Source: Acidobacteriota bacterium | GTDB lineage: Bacteria; Acidobacteriota; Holophagae; Holophagales; Holophagaceae | Direction of reading: 5' to 3' | Assembly: GCA_021794095.1 (NCBI GenBank) | Contig: JAJYRN010000002.1 | Span: 171,076-235,075, forward strand | Length of the DNA: 64,000 nucleotides | Shown: positions 17,898 to 23,943 of the stretch, one piece after another | Layout: each line of letters begins with the position of its first letter | How positions within the stretch are numbered: position 1 is the first letter of the stretch | Notes under the pieces: generated by a model | What the model was told of the DNA's origin: nothing | What the model saw: the letters and a program-made list of their open reading frames with translations, nothing else | Databases searched by the model: none | Made by a program: the position numbers and the translations under genes

Positions 17898-19508
17898 CTA
17901 CCCGAGTCGTCGGATGAGTTCCACAGGGGTCTCATCGAACCGCTCGAACTGCTGGTAGACCAAGGGGGTGATGGCCTGGATGACGGTCACCCGGTCGGCC
18001 CCGTCGTGGGCCATGTGCCACTTGGTGTTGGAGACGTTCACCACCACCAGCCGGGCGCGCCCGTTGACGCCGCGGAGGTAACCGCGCCACTGGTCCAGGC
18101 CCCGGATCTGGCCGTTCTGCTGCTCGTCGGTGAAGAGGAACAGCACATCCACGGGCGCCTGATCATGGAACCACCGGATGGCATCGCCAATGCTGGTTCC
18201 GTTGGTTTGGTTGACGTCCACTGGGAGTAGGTTGTGCAGGATGGCCTCGGGGGGACAGCCCTTGAGGTAGGGCAGGCGCATGGCCGGGCGGCGACCGTAG
18301 TGTAAGGGGGAAGGCTGCAGATCGCCCCCCTCGGGGTGCGGAAGATTGTCGAAGAACACCAGATGGCGATCCGCGCAGGACGCAAGGATCGGGGTGGCCA
18401 TGGTGGCCGCCAGATACCAGCAGGAGGCACCATCCTCCTGGTAGGCATCCGCCATGGAAGGGCTGATATCCATGGCAACGCCCACCCGCTTGCCCTCGAG
18501 GCCCGGGAGGGGCCGCGCAGCCAGGCGCGAAAGGAAGGCCACCAGGGGCTCTCGGAACCGATTCGGGGCGAAAGCGATGGGGCGCAGCACATCGTGGGGC
18601 ACCAGGCGGAGACGCCCAAGATCCTGGGCGGCCAGGAACTGGTCCAACTGCTCGGGGGTGATGACCCCCTTCTCGTCCAGGGACCGCAGGTTGAGGAGCA
18701 CCTGCAGGGGCGACATCTCACCCAGGATGGCCTTCCAGACCACCTGCCGCCCAGCCGGAACAATGCCCTTGGTGACATTGAAAGGAAGATGGTTGAACCC
18801 GATGAGGGAGGCCGCCATCTCGTCGTCCACGCCGTCCTTGAGGGCCTCCAGGGCAGCCTGCCGCGGGGTGGCCGCAACGCGATCATCCCCGAGCACGTAG
18901 CGGAAGGGAGCGGCCTGCAGCACGTTCAACCCAACAGGATGCACCAGCCGGAGCAGGCGCCGGAGATCATCCCGATCCGAAAGGGTCATGTCCTCCAGGC
19001 GCTGAGGCTTCATGCCGGCCAGGGCCCGGCCAAGGACACGCTGCGCCCGGCGCCCGAGGCCACGGCCGAACACCTTGCCCTTGAACACGAGGGCAAGCTC
19101 GAGCAGCTGCCCAGCAGAGTAGGTCTGAAGGAGATCCACCACCTGGGCCTCGAATTCCGGAGTCCACCGCGGACCAGGGCCCTCAGCTCCCTCGGGTTCA
19201 AGGGTCGAGACGAGGGCGCCCACGGCCAGCTTCGGAAGCAGCTTGAAATTGGCCCGGCGGCTCACCTTCGCCGCGGAGAGGAGGAAACCGGGATCGTCCT
19301 GGGCGGCCTGACGGCAGAGGTCCACCATCTCCTGGGTCTGCTCGGCCTCCTTCACATAGAACCCGTCCTTGAGCACGCCCGTGAGGGCCACGCGGGCCAC
19401 GGACTGCTGCAGGTTCTCGGAGAAGGCCGACAGGCCCTCGTGGTTGGTAGCGTCGGGCTGGGCAAGCCCGGTTGGGCGGGTGAGGCCCTGGGTCTGGGCG
19501 AAGCGCAT
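17898..19508 (-). CDS. rsr: Ro60 / Rsr RNA-binding protein (TROVE plus vWA)
   Basis: 536 aa; start ATG 19508 has GGAGG ten bases upstream. Residues ~1-340 are the HEAT-repeat TROVE domain (SENLQQSVARVALTGVLKDG, DPGFLLSAAKVSRRANFKLL, FNHLPFNVTKGIV). The C-terminal third is a von Willebrand A fold with a MIDAS motif (VAMDISPSM) and later NQTNGTSIGDAIRW. Ro60 rings bind Y RNAs and misfolded or decaying RNAs, often with polynucleotide phosphorylase. Four Y-RNA-like genes lie directly upstream on the same strand, so this is a complete Ro60-Y RNA locus inside a prophage. Confidence 0.93.
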   Translation of the reverse strand: MRFAQTQGLTRPTGLAQPDATNHEGLSAFSENLQQSVARVALTGVLKDGFYVKEAEQTQEMVDLCRQAAQDDPGFLLSAAKVSRRANFKLLPKLAVGALVSTLEPEGAEGPGPRWTPEFEAQVVDLLQTYSAGQLLELALVFKGKVFGRGLGRRAQRVLGRALAGMKPQRLEDMTLSDRDDLRRLLRLVHPVGLNVLQAAPFRYVLGDDRVAATPRQAALEALKDGVDDEMAASLIGFNHLPFNVTKGIVPAGRQVVWKAILGEMSPLQVLLNLRSLDEKGVITPEQLDQFLAAQDLGRLRLVPHDVLRPIAFAPNRFREPLVAFLSRLAARPLPGLEGKRVGVAMDISPSMADAYQEDGASCWYLAATMATPILASCADRHLVFFDNLPHPEGGDLQPSPLHYGRRPAMRLPYLKGCPPEAILHNLLPVDVNQTNGTSIGDAIRWFHDQAPVDVLFLFTDEQQNGQIRGLDQWRGYLRGVNGRARLVVVNVSNTKWHMAHDGADRVTVIQAITPLVYQQFERFDETPVELIRRLG

Positions 19509-19567
19509 GAGGGGGGCGCCTCCAAAGAGAAGCCCCGGCGCACGGGCCGGGGCGAGGTGGAGAAGAA

Positions 19568-19668
19568 CGGAGACGAAGGAAGGGGACGGGATCAGGTGGG
19601 TTCGAACCACCGGGCTCGGTTTGCACCGAGTTCTATCCGCAGATGAAGCCCGACACAGGGCGTCTCCG
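19568..19668 (-). ncRNA. Y-RNA-like ncRNA, copy 4 (nearest to rsr)
   Basis: The ends pair perfectly over 8 bp (5' CGGAGACG with 3' CGTCTCCG). Inside the 5' arm is the conserved motif GACGCCCT-...-TTCATC, and the 3' arm has CCCCTTCCTTCGTC. A second helix pairs CGGG with CCCG next to a T-T mismatch. The apical part holds a hairpin (CTCGG/CCGAG) and a T-arm-like hairpin (GGTGG-TTCGAAC-CCACC) but no D-arm. Confidence 0.72.
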
Positions 19669-19676
19669 AAGGGCTC

Positions 19677-19742
19677 CACGACGGTGAGGGAAGGCGGGGG
19701 GTTTCTATCATGGCAAGATGAACCCCCGCCGAGGGCGTCGTG
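19677..19742 (-). ncRNA. Y-RNA-like ncRNA, copy 3 (short form)
   Basis: About 66 nt. The ends pair (5' CACGACG with 3' CGTCGTG) and the 5' arm again carries GACGCCCT-...-TTCATC. The apical part is a single GC hairpin (GGCGGGGGTT with AACCCCCCGCC), without tRNA-like arms. This resembles the simple stem of Y RNAs lacking the tRNA-mimic module. Eight to ten bases separate it from its neighbours. Confidence 0.68.
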
Positions 19743-19752
19743 AAAATTGCGT

Positions 19753-19884
19753 GGGGGACGATGAAAGGGCCTCGGCAACCCTGAAGGGTCATTTGCTCTA
19801 CCAACTGAGCTACCCAGGTTCCTTGCGGGCCTGAGACTGGACTCGAACCAGCGACACGATGAAAGCCGAAACAGGGCGCCCCCC
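19753..19884 (-). ncRNA. Y-RNA-like ncRNA, copy 2, with permuted tRNA-like module
   Basis: Ends pair as GGGGGGCG with CGTCCCCC (one G-U). The 5' arm has GGCGCCCT-...-TTCATC; TTTCGGC pairs with GCCGAGG in the 3' arm. The apical module reads in permuted tRNA order: T-arm (GCTGG-TTCGAGT-CCAGT), an acceptor-like helix CTCAGG/CCTGGG closed by an inner GCAA loop, then a canonical D-arm (TAGCTCAGTTGGTAGAGC). This is the layout expected of YrlA-type Y RNAs that mimic tRNA. Confidence 0.78.
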
Positions 19885-19892
19885 TGATTGGA

Positions 19893-20030
19893 ACCCCATG
19901 ACGATGGAAGGTGGACAGCATTTGTAGGCGCTCTACCACTAAGCTACAGCCGCCGAAGCCGCTGGCAGGATTCGAACCTGCGCTCTCCCGCTCCCAAAGC
20001 GATGAACGCTGACCAAGGGCGTCATGGAGT
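19893..20030 (-). ncRNA. Y-RNA-like ncRNA, copy 1, with permuted tRNA-like module
   Basis: Ends pair over 11 bp (5' ACTCCATGACG with 3' CGTCATGGGGT, one G-U). The 5' arm has GACGCCCT-...-TTCATC; GGTCAGC pairs with GCTGTCC around a T-T mismatch. The apical module runs T-arm (GCAGG-TTCGAAT-CCTGC), an acceptor-like helix CAGC..GCTG closed by a TTCG tetraloop, then D-arm (TAGCTTAGTGGTAGAGC). It begins 21 nt after the end of tRNA-Pro, so the two may share a transcript. Confidence 0.78.
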
Positions 20031-20051
20031 GATCTGGTTTCAAAGAACTGG

Positions 20052-20125
20052 TCGGAGCGGGAGGATTCGAACCCCCGGCCTTCTGCTCCCAAAGCAGTCG
20101 CGCTACCAAGCTGCGCCACGCTCCG
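20052..20125 (-). tRNA. tRNA-Pro (anticodon TGG)
   Basis: Full cloverleaf on the minus strand: acceptor CGGAGCG/CGCTCCG with discriminator A, D-arm GGCGCAGCTTGGTAGCGC, anticodon loop TTTGGGA, T-arm CGGGG-GTTCGAA-type. CCA is not encoded. It lies just upstream of the Y-RNA array. Confidence 0.92.
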
Positions 20126-20403
20126 AAGGGGCCCTGGGCCGCTTGCCCTGACTCCACACCGGAAAACCGGGGGCTCACGTGGGGCCGCGCCTTGCTGAAG
20201 GGAACCCGCCAGCAACGGGCGCCCAGGGAAGGGATCGCAGGGCACCCGGGAGTGCGCCCGGGCCGGCGCTGCGCCAGCGGCGACCGTTGCCCTGCGAAAT
20301 GCTGCTGGGTGGCGGCCGGACACCAGGCGTCCCCGGCGAAGGCTCATCGCTCATCCGCCGCCCCCTTCCGGGATCTGCGGCACCCAGCGGAATCAAGGAT
20401 TCG
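20126..20403 (-). other. Structured RNA region of unknown class between two tRNAs
   Basis: No convincing gene. On the minus strand several strong hairpins follow one another: GCTGGGTG with CACCCAGC as an outer stem; GCAGGGCA with TGCCCTGC enclosing CCCGGG-CGCACT-CCCGGG; GCGCC..TTGCTG with CAGCAA..GGCGC; and CCGG-TTTT-CCGG. It contains GACGCCTGGTGTCCGG, reminiscent of the Y-RNA 5' motif but without TTCATC. It may be a processed non-coding RNA or just GC-rich spacer. Confidence 0.4.
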
Positions 20404-20477
20404 TGGCAGGGGCGGGATTCGAACCCGCGGCCTCTTGGGTATGAGCCAAGCGAGCTACCAGACTGCTCCACCCTGCG
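20404..20477 (-). tRNA. tRNA-Met (anticodon CAT), initiator-like
   Basis: Cloverleaf on the minus strand with acceptor arms GCAGGG/CCCTGC, D-arm GGAGCAGTCTGGTAGCTC, anticodon stem-loop CTTGG-CTCATAC-CCAAG and T-arm GCGGG-TTCGAAT-CCCGC. The first base pair is an unpaired C-C and the D-loop is initiator-like, but only two of the three G-C pairs of the initiator anticodon stem are present. CAT could also be an Ile2 tRNA. Confidence 0.85.
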
Positions 20478-20509
20478 TCGAGGCACCCCCTCGAGGGCGC
20501 AGGGAGAAG

Positions 20510-20550
20510 CATGGGATAGAATTCGAACCCGCGCAACCCCAAAAAACACC
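20510..20550 (-). other. Possible tRNA-like relic
   Basis: The minus strand reads GCGCGGGTTCGAATTCTATCC, a T-loop (TTCGAAT) with an imperfectly paired stem. No D-arm or anticodon arm can be placed around it. It may be a decayed tRNA 3' half. Confidence 0.3.
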
Positions 20551-20577
20551 CTAGACAAACCCAATAAATACCCCATC

Positions 20578-20618
20578 GTGTCTCGTGCCGCCCCGAAAGC
20601 GGCACGAACAAGAGACAC
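20578..20618 (+). promoter_or_regulatory. Nested inverted repeat before the 20620 gene
   Basis: GTGTCTC and GTGCCGC on the left are matched by GCGGCAC and GAGACAC on the right, around CCCGAAA. It ends two bases before ATG 20620 and separates the divergent RNA cluster from the plus-strand genes. Operator, translational control hairpin or attenuator are all possible. Confidence 0.5.
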
Positions 20619-20619
20619 C

Positions 20620-20952
20620 ATGGATCCAGCAGAAGATCACACACCTGGCGCCAGGCTGATGCGCGCCGCCACATGGGTGTTCGTGATGGGAGGATTCCTC
20701 CTCGTCTTTGTGGCCGTCGGCCAGAACATCTGGCGCGCCCATGCCCAGCAGAGGGCCATGGAGCAGCAAACCATCGAGCAGATCCAGCAGGTGCAACGCG
20801 CCCTCCGCGAATGGAATTCCGGGAGGGCCGAACGCCAGCACGAGGCCGCCGAATACCAGGAGTGCATGCGCGAGGCCATCGCCGCGCAGAAGGCCATCAA
20901 CGCGAAGCTCGCCGCCCGGGCAAAGCAGGTGGGAGTCCGGACTGAACGATGA
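20620..20952 (+). CDS. Membrane-anchored coiled-coil phage protein (110 aa)
   Basis: ATG 20620. Residues ~17-36 form one membrane span (WVFVMGGFLLVFVAVGQNIW); the rest is a charged, Gln/Glu-rich coiled coil (QQRAMEQQTIEQIQQVQRAL). This is the shape of spanin-type (Rz) or other phage inner-membrane proteins, but no partner Rz1 lipoprotein is visible, so lysis is only a possibility. Overlaps the next gene by four bases. Confidence 0.6.
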   Translation: MDPAEDHTPGARLMRAATWVFVMGGFLLVFVAVGQNIWRAHAQQRAMEQQTIEQIQQVQRALREWNSGRAERQHEAAEYQECMREAIAAQKAINAKLAARAKQVGVRTER

Positions 20953-21200
20953 GCGCCCTCGCCTACCGCGCCAGGAAGGATCGCATCGACCTCCGAATCG
21001 TGGCCTACAGACCGTATCTCACCCCCGTGCCAGAGGACCACCTTCGGGTGGTGGTCCAGGCGGTCGAACACGGGCGCCCCATCGCAGAGGATCCGCTGCA
21101 CATCGAAGTGATGCCCGTCCTCGAGCTGGCCAGAGCCCTTCACATCAGCCGGAACGAGGGCTGGGATATCCAGCCGTGGGAGAACCGCCATGGCAACTGA
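20949..21200 (+). CDS. Small hypothetical phage protein (83 aa)
   Basis: ATGA overlap with the preceding gene. Basic N-terminus, then beta/alpha segments (LRVVVQAVEHGRPI, PVLELARALHISRNEGW). No family recognised. Overlaps the next gene by 11 bp. Confidence 0.55.
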   Translation: MSALAYRARKDRIDLRIVAYRPYLTPVPEDHLRVVVQAVEHGRPIAEDPLHIEVMPVLELARALHISRNEGWDIQPWENRHGN

Positions 21201-21462
21201 ATTCGACAGCCTGCCGCTCTTCGCGCCCCAGCCGGGGGCAGAGATGAGGCCGGAGATCGCCCGATTCGATACCCGGTGGGCAACAGATGAAGCGACCGGA
21301 TGCCACAACTGGACGGGCCCGATCAATCGCTGGGGATACGGCCTGTCCGGCGTCAAGGGGCAGACACAAAACGCGCACCGATGGGCCTACATCCTGAAAG
21401 TTGGCCCCGTCCCAGAAGGCATGGTGGTCGAGCTTCGCCGCACCCGCGACGAGGCCGCCTAA
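21190..21462 (+). pseudogene. Truncated HNH homing-endonuclease-like gene (90 aa)
   Basis: ATG 21190. The middle (ATGCHNWTGPINRWGYG, then AHRWAYILKVGPVPEGMVV) is the N-terminal half of phage HNH endonucleases that begin TGCW.W.G....GYG and continue to a conserved H.CD..CVNP..L. Here the sequence switches after MVV to an unrelated short tail and stops, so the catalytic HNH residues are lost. It ends in a GCCTAAC core like those of the attC sites downstream. Confidence 0.6.
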
Positions 21463-21478
21463 CCACACAAGGAGCCCT

Positions 21479-21622
21479 ATGTCCAACTCATCCTCCTCTT
21501 CCTCCGGTGGCATCGGATTCTCCGGCCTGCTGACCATCGTGTTCATCGTCCTGAAACTGGTCGGGAAGATCGATTGGTCATGGTGGTGGGTGCTGGCCCC
21601 CATCAAGGACGCTGCGGTCTAA
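21479..21622 (+). CDS. Small transmembrane phage protein (47 aa)
   Basis: ATG 21479 with AAGGAG upstream. A Ser-rich start leads to GFSGLLTIVFIVLKLVGKID and then WSWWWVLAP, a one-to-two-span peptide common in tailed phages (often labelled transmembrane fragile-X-F-like protein). Role unknown. Its stop codon is inside the first attC core. Confidence 0.7.
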   Translation: MSNSSSSSSGGIGFSGLLTIVFIVLKLVGKIDWSWWWVLAPIKDAAV

Positions 21623-21713
21623 CGAGAAAGCTAACCGGCCCCGCCGTGGGCCTGGAGGATGAACATGACGAAAGACAATGCAGGCGGGGTCCGAGTTGAG
21701 CGCACGGTTAGGC
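21617..21713 (+). repeat. attC-like recombination site 1
   Basis: Outer core GTCTAAC at 21617 and inverse core GTTAGGC at 21707. The arms GCTAACCGG and CCG-A-GTT-G-AGC pair with two unpaired bases (A and G), the hallmark of integron attC hairpins. Confidence 0.72.
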
Positions 21714-21946
21714 GCAATCTCCCCTTTCTGGGCCTTCTGTCTCCCGAGAAGACCGAGGCCATCATGCGCGGAGAGCGTGTGCAGATCACCGCCGAGGAGT
21801 CGGGCATGTTCCGCGCCCAAATGGAGCTGCTCCATGACCGGGAAAGGGACCGCTACCAGAAGGCCCTCCGACAGATTCGTGAGTATGCGAAGGGGACCGA
21901 CGCCTTGCTTTTCAAACTCGCAGACGACGCGCTGGAAGGCGCCTAA
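21665..21946 (+). CDS. Cassette-borne protein 1 (93 aa)
   Basis: ATG 21665 has GGAGG six bases upstream, but this start lies inside attC 1, so the first ~16 residues are translated from the site; an internal ATG at 21764 is an alternative. Contains NLPFLGLLSPEKTEAIMRGE and a helical end. The stop (TAA) falls in the next GCCTAAC core. Function unknown. Confidence 0.55.
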   Translation: MTKDNAGGVRVERTVRRNLPFLGLLSPEKTEAIMRGERVQITAEESGMFRAQMELLHDRERDRYQKALRQIREYAKGTDALLFKLADDALEGA

Positions 21947-22037
21947 CGGAGCCAGTTCACCGGACCCGCAGCCGGTGAACCACAACCTTTCAAATATCGG
22001 AATTGCTGCGGGGTCCGAGTGGAACGAGAGGTTAGGC
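21941..22037 (+). repeat. attC-like recombination site 2
   Basis: Cores GCCTAAC (21941) and GTTAGGC (22031). Arms GTTCACCGG and CCG-A-GTG-G-AAC pair with the same two unpaired bases as site 1. Confidence 0.75.
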
Positions 22038-22039
22038 GC

Positions 22040-22207
22040 ATGTGCGAATCAAGGATGAGTCGTCTTTTTAGTGTCCGAGGCACCACGGTTTGGTATGCAG
22101 GCAGGAGGTTCCTCTATCGCGGGATTTGGGCGTGGATGGGATCCAAGAATGTGCGCGTCGTCCCGTTTAACAAGTTCCGCAACTGGACAGGTAGAAGCAA
22201 CGACTAG
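22040..22207 (+). CDS. Cassette-borne protein 2 (55 aa)
   Basis: ATG 22040 begins two bases after the attC core GTTAGGC, as in integron cassettes. Basic and aromatic (TTVWYAGRRFLYRGIWAWMG). It stops one base before the next GCCTAAC core. No family recognised. Confidence 0.55.
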   Translation: MCESRMSRLFSVRGTTVWYAGRRFLYRGIWAWMGSKNVRVVPFNKFRNWTGRSND

Positions 22208-22208
22208 C

Positions 22209-22306
22209 GCCTAACTTCGGCCTTAACCGGCCCCAGCGTGGAACCACAACAAAACCGTAGGACCAAGCAATGACGCTGGGGTCCGAGTTGAAGGGCCTGG
22301 TTAGGC
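22209..22306 (+). repeat. attC-like recombination site 3
   Basis: Cores GCCTAAC (22209) and GTTAGGC (22300). Arms CTTAACCGG and CCG-A-GTT-G-AAG pair with unpaired A and G; CCCCAGCGT and ACGCTGGGG extend the stem. Confidence 0.78.
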
Positions 22307-22319
22307 CCGGAGTTCAAAG

Positions 22320-22547
22320 ATGAGCGAATCATTCCGAGATAAGCTGGAAAACCTGATCAATGCCCACAGCATGGAGAACGGGAGTGACACGCCCGACTTC
22401 ATCTTGGCCGAGTTCCTGGCCGGTTCCCTCCGTGCCTTCGACAAGGCAACGAAGGAGCGGAGCCGCTGGTATGGCCACATCGCCCGTGAGAAGGCCGTGT
22501 TGAATTGCGAAGTCCCCGGCCTGCCCAACGAAACTCCAAGGGCCTAA
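22320..22547 (+). CDS. Cassette-borne protein 3 (75 aa)
   Basis: ATG 22320 with GGAG upstream. The sequence (FRDKLENLINAHSMENGSD, then TPDFILAEFLAGSLRAFDKA, then WYGH) belongs to a widespread family of small phage/plasmid proteins of unknown function. The stop TAA is part of the GCCTAAC core of attC 4. Confidence 0.7.
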   Translation: MSESFRDKLENLINAHSMENGSDTPDFILAEFLAGSLRAFDKATKERSRWYGHIAREKAVLNCEVPGLPNETPRA

Positions 22548-22639
22548 CGGCAGGCATAACCGGCCCGATAGCCGAGCCGGATCTTCAAACCACGCGGACC
22601 ATTAAGGCTATCGGGTCCGAGTTCATGCAGAGGTTGGAC
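22542..22639 (+). repeat. attC-like recombination site 4
   Basis: Cores GCCTAAC (22542) and GTTGGAC (22633). Arms CATAACCGG and CCG-A-GTT-C-ATG pair with two unpaired bases; CCCGATAGCC and GGCTATCGGG form the stem. Confidence 0.72.
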
Positions 22640-22642
22640 GCG

Positions 22643-22813
22643 ATGCAAATTAAGCAAGAGCCCTCATTTAAGCCCGTGGTGATCACTCTTGCAACACGCG
22701 AAGAGGCGGAAGACTTCTGGGGGATCCTGCTGGCAAAGGAACCGGCCCTCGGGAGTGGCCCCAAGGCCCTGGCAATCAAATTGAGTAACTGGTTCACGGA
22801 GCATTACCGATAG
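22643..22813 (+). CDS. Cassette-borne protein 4 (56 aa)
   Basis: ATG 22643 lies three bases after the GTTGGAC core. Contains PVVITLATREEAEDFWGILL and a helical C-terminus, a compact alpha/beta fold seen in small phage proteins. Stops just before the next core. Confidence 0.6.
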   Translation: MQIKQEPSFKPVVITLATREEAEDFWGILLAKEPALGSGPKALAIKLSNWFTEHYR

Positions 22814-22814
22814 C

Positions 22815-22913
22815 GCCCAACGAGAAAGTTGAGCGGCCCGATAGCCAGAGCCGCCGAAACCCCAAAACTACCGACCCGTGGCTATCGGGTCCGACTCGAA
22901 CGAAAGGTTAGGC
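22815..22913 (+). repeat. attC-like recombination site 5
   Basis: Cores GCCCAAC (22815) and GTTAGGC (22907). Arms GTT-GAG-CGG and CCG-A-CTC-G-AAC pair with unpaired A and G; CCCGATAGCC pairs with GGCTATCGGG. Nearly identical to site 6. Confidence 0.8.
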
Positions 22914-22915
22914 CG

Positions 22916-23092
22916 ATGCCCCACCCAATCCTAGCGACCTTCATCCTCCTGTTTCTCCTGGCAACCGCCGCATTCTGGTGGCACATCCCGAACAATGAGG
23001 AAGGGCTGGCGCGAATGATCGGCTCTGTAATCACGGGCGCAATCACCCTCATCCTCAGCATCGTCTGGATCATTCTATGGTTGCGGCGGTAG
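22916..23092 (+). CDS. Cassette-borne membrane protein 5 (58 aa)
   Basis: ATG 22916 follows the core by two bases. Two hydrophobic segments (ILATFILLFLLATAAFWW and SVITGAITLILSIVWIILWL) separated by NNEEGLARM indicate a two-span membrane protein. No family recognised. Confidence 0.65.
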   Translation: MPHPILATFILLFLLATAAFWWHIPNNEEGLARMIGSVITGAITLILSIVWIILWLRR

Positions 23093-23113
23093 CTGATGAC
23101 CACGCTTCCAGAC

Positions 23114-23212
23114 GCCTAACGGAAAAGTTGAGCGGCCCGATAGCCATAGCCGCCGAAACCTCAAAACTACCGACCCGTGGCTATCGGGTCCGACTCGAAC
23201 GAAAGGTTAGGC
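23114..23212 (+). repeat. attC-like recombination site 6
   Basis: Cores GCCTAAC (23114) and GTTAGGC (23206). Same arms and stem as site 5 with very few differences, suggesting recent duplication of the cassette boundary. Confidence 0.8.
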
Positions 23213-23214
23213 CG

Positions 23215-23439
23215 ATGACTTTGATTCAGCGCCTCCAGAATAGCCCCATCACAAGTTGGGCTTGGCAGATGCAACGGACGCCCGAAGGTGAAATTAGGCT
23301 GGTGAATATCATCCGCTGGCTGCTTTGCCGCTTGGGCTTGCATGACTGGCGCTATGCCTCGCGCTACACCAAGCCGGGACTCGAAAGCCATGCGCGGTGC
23401 CAGTCGTGTGAAACGAGGAAGTGGGTCGCATCGGCCTAA
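23215..23439 (+). CDS. Cassette-borne Cys/His protein 6 (74 aa)
   Basis: ATG 23215 follows the core by two bases. The end LLCRLGLHDWRYASRY, then ARCQSCETRKW is a small HDW/CxxC zinc-ribbon-like pattern seen in many phage and cassette proteins. The stop TAA is inside the next GCCTAAC core. Confidence 0.65.
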   Translation: MTLIQRLQNSPITSWAWQMQRTPEGEIRLVNIIRWLLCRLGLHDWRYASRYTKPGLESHARCQSCETRKWVASA

Positions 23440-23534
23440 CCTGACATTATGCGACACCTGCGCCCCCGTCTCACGCCGCCTAACGCGGGGGCGGGCCGCG
23501 CAAGCGGAGCGGGTGCAAGGGCGCGGGGTTTAGA
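23434..23534 (+). repeat. Degenerate or incomplete attC-like site at the array end
   Basis: GCCTAAC occurs at 23434 and again near 23478, followed by GC-rich inverted segments and GGTTTAGAC at about 23527. No clean arm pairing with the two unpaired bases can be drawn, so the last site looks truncated or recombined. The following ~60 bp to the next gene contain nothing else recognisable. Confidence 0.4.
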
Positions 23535-23595
23535 CAAACCTAAAAAAACAGGGATCAGGAGGAGATGTGAGAGAGAAGGGTAGAGAAGACTACGC

Positions 23596-23943
23596 ATGAG
23601 CTACTGCCGATTCTCCTCCGATTGCTACGGATCCGATGTCTACGTCTACGAGTCGTGCCACGGCCCCTTCGTCATCGAGGTAGCCAGCAGCCGCTACCAG
23701 AGCGCCGAACCCAGGCCCGTCTATCCCGAGGCAGGAACCGTCGGCGAATTGGCCGACTACCACCGCGCGACCCAGGCATGGGTGCAGAGTGCCCACCTCG
23801 TCCCCATCGGCATCCCCAACGATGGCGACCACCTGGAGGCCGATGGACCCGAGGAAGCCGCAGAGCTTCTGGAGCGCCTCCAGACTCTCGGCTACCACAT
23901 CCCCGCCGGGGTGATTGAAGTCCTGCGAGAGGAAGCCGAATGA
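23596..23943 (+). CDS. Conserved hypothetical phage protein (115 aa)
   Basis: The start MSYCRFSSDCYGSDVYVYES is a recognisable opening of a phage protein family of unknown function. It continues with an acidic helical C-terminus (EEAAELLERLQTLGYH). Overlaps the next start by four bases. Confidence 0.75.
   Translation: MSYCRFSSDCYGSDVYVYESCHGPFVIEVASSRYQSAEPRPVYPEAGTVGELADYHRATQAWVQSAHLVPIGIPNDGDHLEADGPEEAAELLERLQTLGYHIPAGVIEVLREEAE

Noticed and set aside
19893-20030. tRNA genes interrupted by introns
   Set aside because: Considered because canonical T-arms and D-arms alternate. The order T-arm then D-arm, the matching outer helices and the repeated GACGCCCT motif fit Y RNAs far better than split tRNAs.
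20175-20621. Open frame of 148 codons on the minus strand across the RNA cluster
   Set aside because: It runs through tRNA-Met and the structured region, and its residues reflect tRNA sequence, not a protein.
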